From CAG-488 sp963625295 (GTDB taxonomy: Bacteria > Bacillota > Clostridia > Oscillospirales > Acutalibacteraceae), in assembly GCA_963625295.1 (NCBI GenBank), contig CAVFTC010000077.1, positions 1-8,769 of the forward strand: a stretch of 8,769 nucleotides of DNA, in the 5' to 3' direction. Under the pieces are notes generated by a model that saw only the letters and a list, made by a program, of their open reading frames with translations, ran no database searches and was not told the origin of the DNA. Position 1 is the stretch's first letter, and each line of letters begins with the position of its first letter. The position numbers were made by a program, and so were the translations under genes. Shown piece by piece: positions 6,226 to 8,769 of the stretch.

Positions 6226-6795
6226 ATGAAATTGGTGAAGGCGTTTTTTGTGATGCTTCATCTTCAGCTTGTTGTGCCGCTTGTTTTGCTTGTCATTGAA
6301 AGCGTTACGAGCGAAAAAACGACGGTAATATCATATATTGCTTCGGCTTTGGGCGTGCTTTTCTTTATAACGATTCAGGTTATCGGCTGGATTTGTGCCG
6401 TTTTGGCGTTTAAAATGTTCATGCAATCTCAAACGGAGCAGCTTTCAAAAGCTTGGATTCTGCTAAAAATAAAAACCATTCCGTTTTATATTCTGAATTT
6501 CGCCGTATGCTTTATGGTCGGTTTTGGATTATCTTTGGCAACAGCAGGTTTACTGTCATTCATCATTATTTTAATGATAATTCACACCTGCACTTTCATT
6601 GTGCAAAGCGGATTTTTCGGAGCAGCAAACATTATTCTTCTGAGAAGAAAATACGGTAAAGAACAGATTTCTGCAATACATTATTTTCTGCAATTTGTTT
6701 CGGTTCTTGATGTTATCAGCACGATAATTCTTTTAAGAAAGACAAAAAATCTTAATACGGCAAGTGCTGAACAAATTGAAGCAACAACAGAATAA
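6226..6795 (+). CDS. Integral membrane protein of unknown function, in the tyrS transcript
   Basis: I do not recognise this 189-aa protein. It is strongly hydrophobic, with about five candidate membrane helices: residues 6-25, 35-65 (long, perhaps one helix plus a re-entrant part), 84-103, 105-128 and 150-170. The C-terminus is short, polar and Glu/Thr-rich. A basic loop, LLKIKT (79-84), follows the second hydrophobic region and another, LRRKYGKEQ (139-147), the fourth. No catalytic or transport motif is visible. It begins 21 bp after the tyrS stop, with GGGAG (6211-6215) or GGAAGGA (6217-6223) as ribosome binding site, and there is no terminator or promoter between them. A strong terminator follows it, so it is probably expressed from the tyrS T-box transcript. 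Codon use is more AT-rich than in tyrS. Confidence 0.85.
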   Translation: MKLVKAFFVMLHLQLVVPLVLLVIESVTSEKTTVISYIASALGVLFFITIQVIGWICAVLAFKMFMQSQTEQLSKAWILLKIKTIPFYILNFAVCFMVGFGLSLATAGLLSFIIILMIIHTCTFIVQSGFFGAANIILLRRKYGKEQISAIHYFLQFVSVLDVISTIILLRKTKNLNTASAEQIEATTE

Positions 6796-6802
6796 AAAAT
6801 TC

Positions 6803-6834
6803 CCGACCTTTGATAAATTCAAGGGTCGGATTTT
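6803..6834. terminator. Bidirectional intrinsic terminator
   Basis: An 11-bp stem (6803-6813 with 6819-6829, one G-U pair) with a 5-nt TAAAT loop. On the + strand it is followed by ATTTT; on the - strand by GAATTTTTTA. It lies between two convergent genes and should end both the tyrS transcript and the - strand gene that stops at 6838. Confidence 0.9.
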
Positions 6835-6837
6835 CAT

Positions 6838-7851
6838 TTATATGCTTTCGATTATTTCCGTAACTGCGTCGTAAACATCAACAACATTGCCGAAAATATA
6901 ATTTATTTTTCTCTCCTCCGCCTGCGCTCCTATCAGCGATTCAAAAGCTTCATTCATCAACGAACGGTAAGCCTTTAAAGAAAAATTCAATCTGTTTTTA
7001 TAAAGCTCTCTGTCCGCCGTGTGAAAGCGAGAAGCAAAAACACGGCGTTCTTTTTTTGGCAGAATTCTGTGGTAATGCTCCGAGGAAAAGACACCGAACC
7101 GAAGCTTCGGCACGATAATATGCTCAACCGTTTTGCCGTCAAGCGAACAGACGCAGCTCACGACATCGTAACCCGAACCGAGCGCATAGCGACGCAGCCG
7201 ATCAACTATCATCGTCGATACCGCTCCCGTTTTGTCAACAATTACCGACAGCCGCTCGCATTTATCAAACGCCTTCATATTCAGTTCTGCGCCGTCGGGC
7301 GTTATGCAGGAAACAAATTTTTTTGTTTCCTTTCCGACGCTCCCCTGCATCTCTGCGCCGAGCTTTTTCCAAAGTGCGGAGGAATACCTGACAACACCAC
7401 CGATATTGACCGACTTTGAATCAATGCGGAACGCATCCTTTTTTACGCCGTCGGCAGCAGCCAAAAATCTTTCGCAGCGTTCAACTTTTTTGATGTATTC
7501 TTTTTCATAAATATGTAAAAGCTCACGGGGAATTTTCTCCGAAAAAATCTCATTTAAGTTGATAATTTTTTCAGCGTTTTTTATTTGATTTTCTTTCAAA
7601 AACTTTTTGTCTGCAATAAGAATTTTTTCATCAATGCAATAAATTCCGAAGCAATTATCAAACGATAAAAGCTTTTCGTTTTTTATATTTTTTTGAGAAA
7701 GCTCCTCAGAAAGCTCAATAAAAATTTTATCCTTCAGTTCAGGCGAGCCGCCCGAAGTAATAATAATTCTCTCCGCACTGTTCGGGTCAAATATTCCCGA
7801 GTGCATCCCGTCCGCCGTGTTCACACCGTAATAAAAGCAGCTGTTGTCCAT
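6838..7851 (-). CDS. PRK06851-like tandem P-loop ATPase relative with degenerate nucleotide-binding loops
   Basis: The 337-aa product resembles a Clostridia/Bacilli family (PRK06851) built from two P-loop ATPase halves of about 180 residues. First half: YYGVNTADGMHSGIFD (7-22) matches the family entry segment, but the expected GGPGTGKST loop reads GGSPELKDK (34-42). EKIINLNEIF (94-103) matches the region after the first domain and is followed by a helical linker. Second half: the loop GRPGTGKST is replaced by about VDKTGAVST (205-213), then GYDVVSCVCSLDGKTVEHII (227-246) and PKLRFGVFSS (248-257) match the strand corresponding to the family's IPEL...AIFDST block. Neither half has a GxxxxGK[ST] motif, so ATP binding is doubtful. 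GAGGTGAT just upstream supports the start. The family match is from memory, not from a search. Confidence 0.7.
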   Translation of the reverse strand: MDNSCFYYGVNTADGMHSGIFDPNSAERIIITSGGSPELKDKIFIELSEELSQKNIKNEKLLSFDNCFGIYCIDEKILIADKKFLKENQIKNAEKIINLNEIFSEKIPRELLHIYEKEYIKKVERCERFLAAADGVKKDAFRIDSKSVNIGGVVRYSSALWKKLGAEMQGSVGKETKKFVSCITPDGAELNMKAFDKCERLSVIVDKTGAVSTMIVDRLRRYALGSGYDVVSCVCSLDGKTVEHIIVPKLRFGVFSSEHYHRILPKKERRVFASRFHTADRELYKNRLNFSLKAYRSLMNEAFESLIGAQAEERKINYIFGNVVDVYDAVTEIIESI

Positions 7852-7869
7852 CGGATCACCTCGTTCGTC

Positions 7870-7898
7870 GTTATATTACATTCTATTCCGTGCGTCAA
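7870..7898 (-). promoter_or_regulatory. Sigma-A-like promoter of the pseudo-ATPase gene
   Basis: On the - strand TTGACG (7898-7893) is followed after 17 bp by TATAAC (7875-7870), each one mismatch from consensus. It would give a short leader of roughly 10-15 nt before the ATG at 7851, which still includes the GAGGTGAT ribosome binding site. Confidence 0.7.
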
Positions 7899-7907
7899 AA
7901 TTTGTGC

Positions 7908-7936
7908 TTGTAAAAGCAGGTATAAAATGTTATCAT
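7908..7936 (+). promoter_or_regulatory. Possible birA promoter
   Basis: TTGTAA (7908-7913) and TATCAT (7931-7936) are spaced by 17 bp, matching consensus at 4 of 6 and 5 of 6 positions. A TATAAA at 7921-7926 has no good -35 partner at normal spacing. The -10 lies in a short inverted repeat, TTATC-ATTAA-GATAA (7930-7944), which may be chance in AT-rich DNA. Confidence 0.45.
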
Positions 7937-7966
7937 TAAGATAATTAACGAAAGAGGGATTAGACC

Positions 7967-8707
7967 ATGCTTGACGAAAAAATTATTTCATCTCTGCTGC
8001 CCGACACAACCGTTGTGACCTACGGCGTGACCGATTCCACAAATACAAGGGCAATTGAGCTTGCAAAGGCTGTTGACGGAAGCATTCTTGTTGCCGCCGA
8101 GGAGCAGACAAACGGCAAGGGCAGACAGGGCAAAAGCTTCTATTCCCCCGCCGAAAGCGGCGTGTATTTTTCAATAGTTATCCGTCCCAAGGGTGAGCTT
8201 TCGGATGTTGTTTTCGTCACCTCCGCCGCTGCCGTTGCAGTTGCAAAAACGATTGAAGAAATGACCGACCTTGACCCGAAAATCAAATGGGTAAATGACA
8301 TTTATACAAACGACAAAAAGGTCTGCGGAATTTTAGTTCAGTCAATTATAAAAAACGGAAAAGTAAACGGACTTTGCGTCGGTATCGGCGTTAATATCAG
8401 CACTACCGACTTTCCCGACGAGCTTGGCGCAAGAGCCGGCTCGCTCGGCAAGGAAATTGACAGGAATATTTTTGTCGCAAATGTCACAAAAAAAATGCTT
8501 GTATTTGCTTCCGACATTGAGGACAGAAGCTACCTTGATTATTACAGAAAAAAATCCTGCGTTATCGGCAGGAAAATTAAATATTACGAAAACAATGTTG
8601 AGCATTTTGCAAAAGCGATCGGGATCGATGACAATGCAAATTTAATCGTCAGCGAAAACGGTCAAATAAAAAATCTCTCCAGCGGAGAAATCACGGTCAG
8701 GTTTTAG
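7967..8707 (+). CDS. birA: Biotin--[acetyl-CoA-carboxylase] ligase, monofunctional
   Basis: This enzyme activates biotin as biotinyl-AMP and attaches it to a lysine of biotin carboxyl carrier proteins. The 246-aa product begins almost directly with the catalytic domain: DSTNTRA (23-29), EEQTNGKGRQGKSFYSP (45-61) with the biotin-AMP loop in its NGKGRQG form, SGVYFSIVIRP (64-74), KWVNDIYTNDKKVCGILVQS (107-126) with the conserved Lys and Asn-Asp pair (KWPND in most relatives), and GLCVGIGVNIS (135-145). A short C-terminal SH3-like domain ends in LSSGEITVRF. The N-terminal winged-helix of bifunctional BirA (about 60-80 residues) is absent, so this is a group I ligase without repressor function. 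AGAGGG (7953-7958) precedes the start. It is divergent from the pseudo-ATPase gene; no biotin synthesis genes are nearby. Confidence 0.96.
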   Translation: MLDEKIISSLLPDTTVVTYGVTDSTNTRAIELAKAVDGSILVAAEEQTNGKGRQGKSFYSPAESGVYFSIVIRPKGELSDVVFVTSAAAVAVAKTIEEMTDLDPKIKWVNDIYTNDKKVCGILVQSIIKNGKVNGLCVGIGVNISTTDFPDELGARAGSLGKEIDRNIFVANVTKKMLVFASDIEDRSYLDYYRKKSCVIGRKIKYYENNVEHFAKAIGIDDNANLIVSENGQIKNLSSGEITVRF

Positions 8708-8718
8708 ACAACAATTAG

Positions 8719-8769
8719 GGCGATACCGCACAATTTAGGTGTGCGGATTGCGCAGTAAGATTTTTCGTC
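8719..8769 (+). repeat. Hairpin-forming dispersed repeat, right copy
   Basis: Inverted partner of the left-end copy (47 of 51 positions identical). The core hairpin is CCGCACA (8726-8732) with TGTGCGG (8740-8746) around a 7-nt loop, extended past a bulged A by GCGAT/ATTGC (8720-8724 with 8747-8751, one G-U pair). A constant tail ending in GATTTTTCGTC follows. Two of the four differences from the left copy fall in the loop; the other two change pairing only between a Watson-Crick pair and a G-T or C-A pair. It begins 11 bp after the birA stop codon. The hairpin plus a T run 9 bases later is only loosely terminator-like. Confidence 0.8.

Noticed and set aside
7930..7944. TTATC-ATTAA-GATAA as a biotin or other repressor operator in front of birA
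   Set aside because: The arms are only 5 bp in AT-rich DNA, and this BirA has no DNA-binding domain; there is no evidence for a cognate regulator.
1..8769. A composite transposon or genomic island bounded by terminal inverted repeats
   Set aside because: No transposase or integrase is present, the cargo is core sporulation, translation and biotin genes, and the repeats form self-hairpins typical of dispersed intergenic elements.

Overview
The window looks like a chromosomal segment of a spore-forming, low-to-moderate-GC Clostridia bacterium, probably an Oscillospirales/Ruminococcaceae-type gut organism. The evidence is a near-complete spoIIIA sporulation operon, strong AAAGGAG-type Shine-Dalgarno sites, sigma-A-like promoters and a tyrosyl T-box leader. 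Taxonomy is inferred from gene content and protein style; there is no rRNA or other marker gene.

Layout. (1) 1-51 and 8719-8769 hold two copies of one hairpin-forming repeat in inverted orientation, 47 of 51 positions identical and placed exactly at the two window ends. This pattern is expected if an assembly broke at a dispersed repeat. (2) 142-3889, + strand: spoIIIAB, AC, AD, AE, AF, AG and AH, tightly packed and partly overlapping. They encode seven of the eight parts of the mother-cell side of the SpoIIIA-SpoIIQ channel; spoIIIAA, the ATPase normally first in the operon, is not in the window. (3) 3911-4597, - strand: trmB (tRNA m7G46 methyltransferase), convergent with spoIIIAH. (4) 4598-4980: a compact divergent regulatory region with two back-to-back sigma-A-like promoters, one for trmB and one for tyrS, followed by a full T-box leader with a UAC specifier, antiterminator and terminator. 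(5) 4981-6795, + strand: tyrS and a small membrane protein of unknown function that appears to be in the same T-box-controlled transcript, closed by a bidirectional terminator. (6) 6838-7851, - strand: a protein resembling the tandem P-loop ATPase family PRK06851, but with both nucleotide-binding loops degenerate. (7) 7967-8707, + strand: a monofunctional biotin-protein ligase (birA) without the DNA-binding domain, divergent from the previous gene.

How the parts work together. The spoIIIA genes act as one machine in engulfed-forespore development. tyrS is controlled by tRNA-Tyr charging through its leader, and the downstream membrane protein probably shares that control. trmB and tyrS, both concerned with tRNA, share a promoter region in which the two -35 boxes are only 4 bp apart. 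The rest is housekeeping. No prophage, CRISPR array, transposase or defence gene is visible. The items most worth following up are the terminal repeat, the apparent pseudo-ATPase, the overlapping promoter pair, the T-box-controlled unknown membrane protein and an unusual Cys in a conserved TrmB motif.
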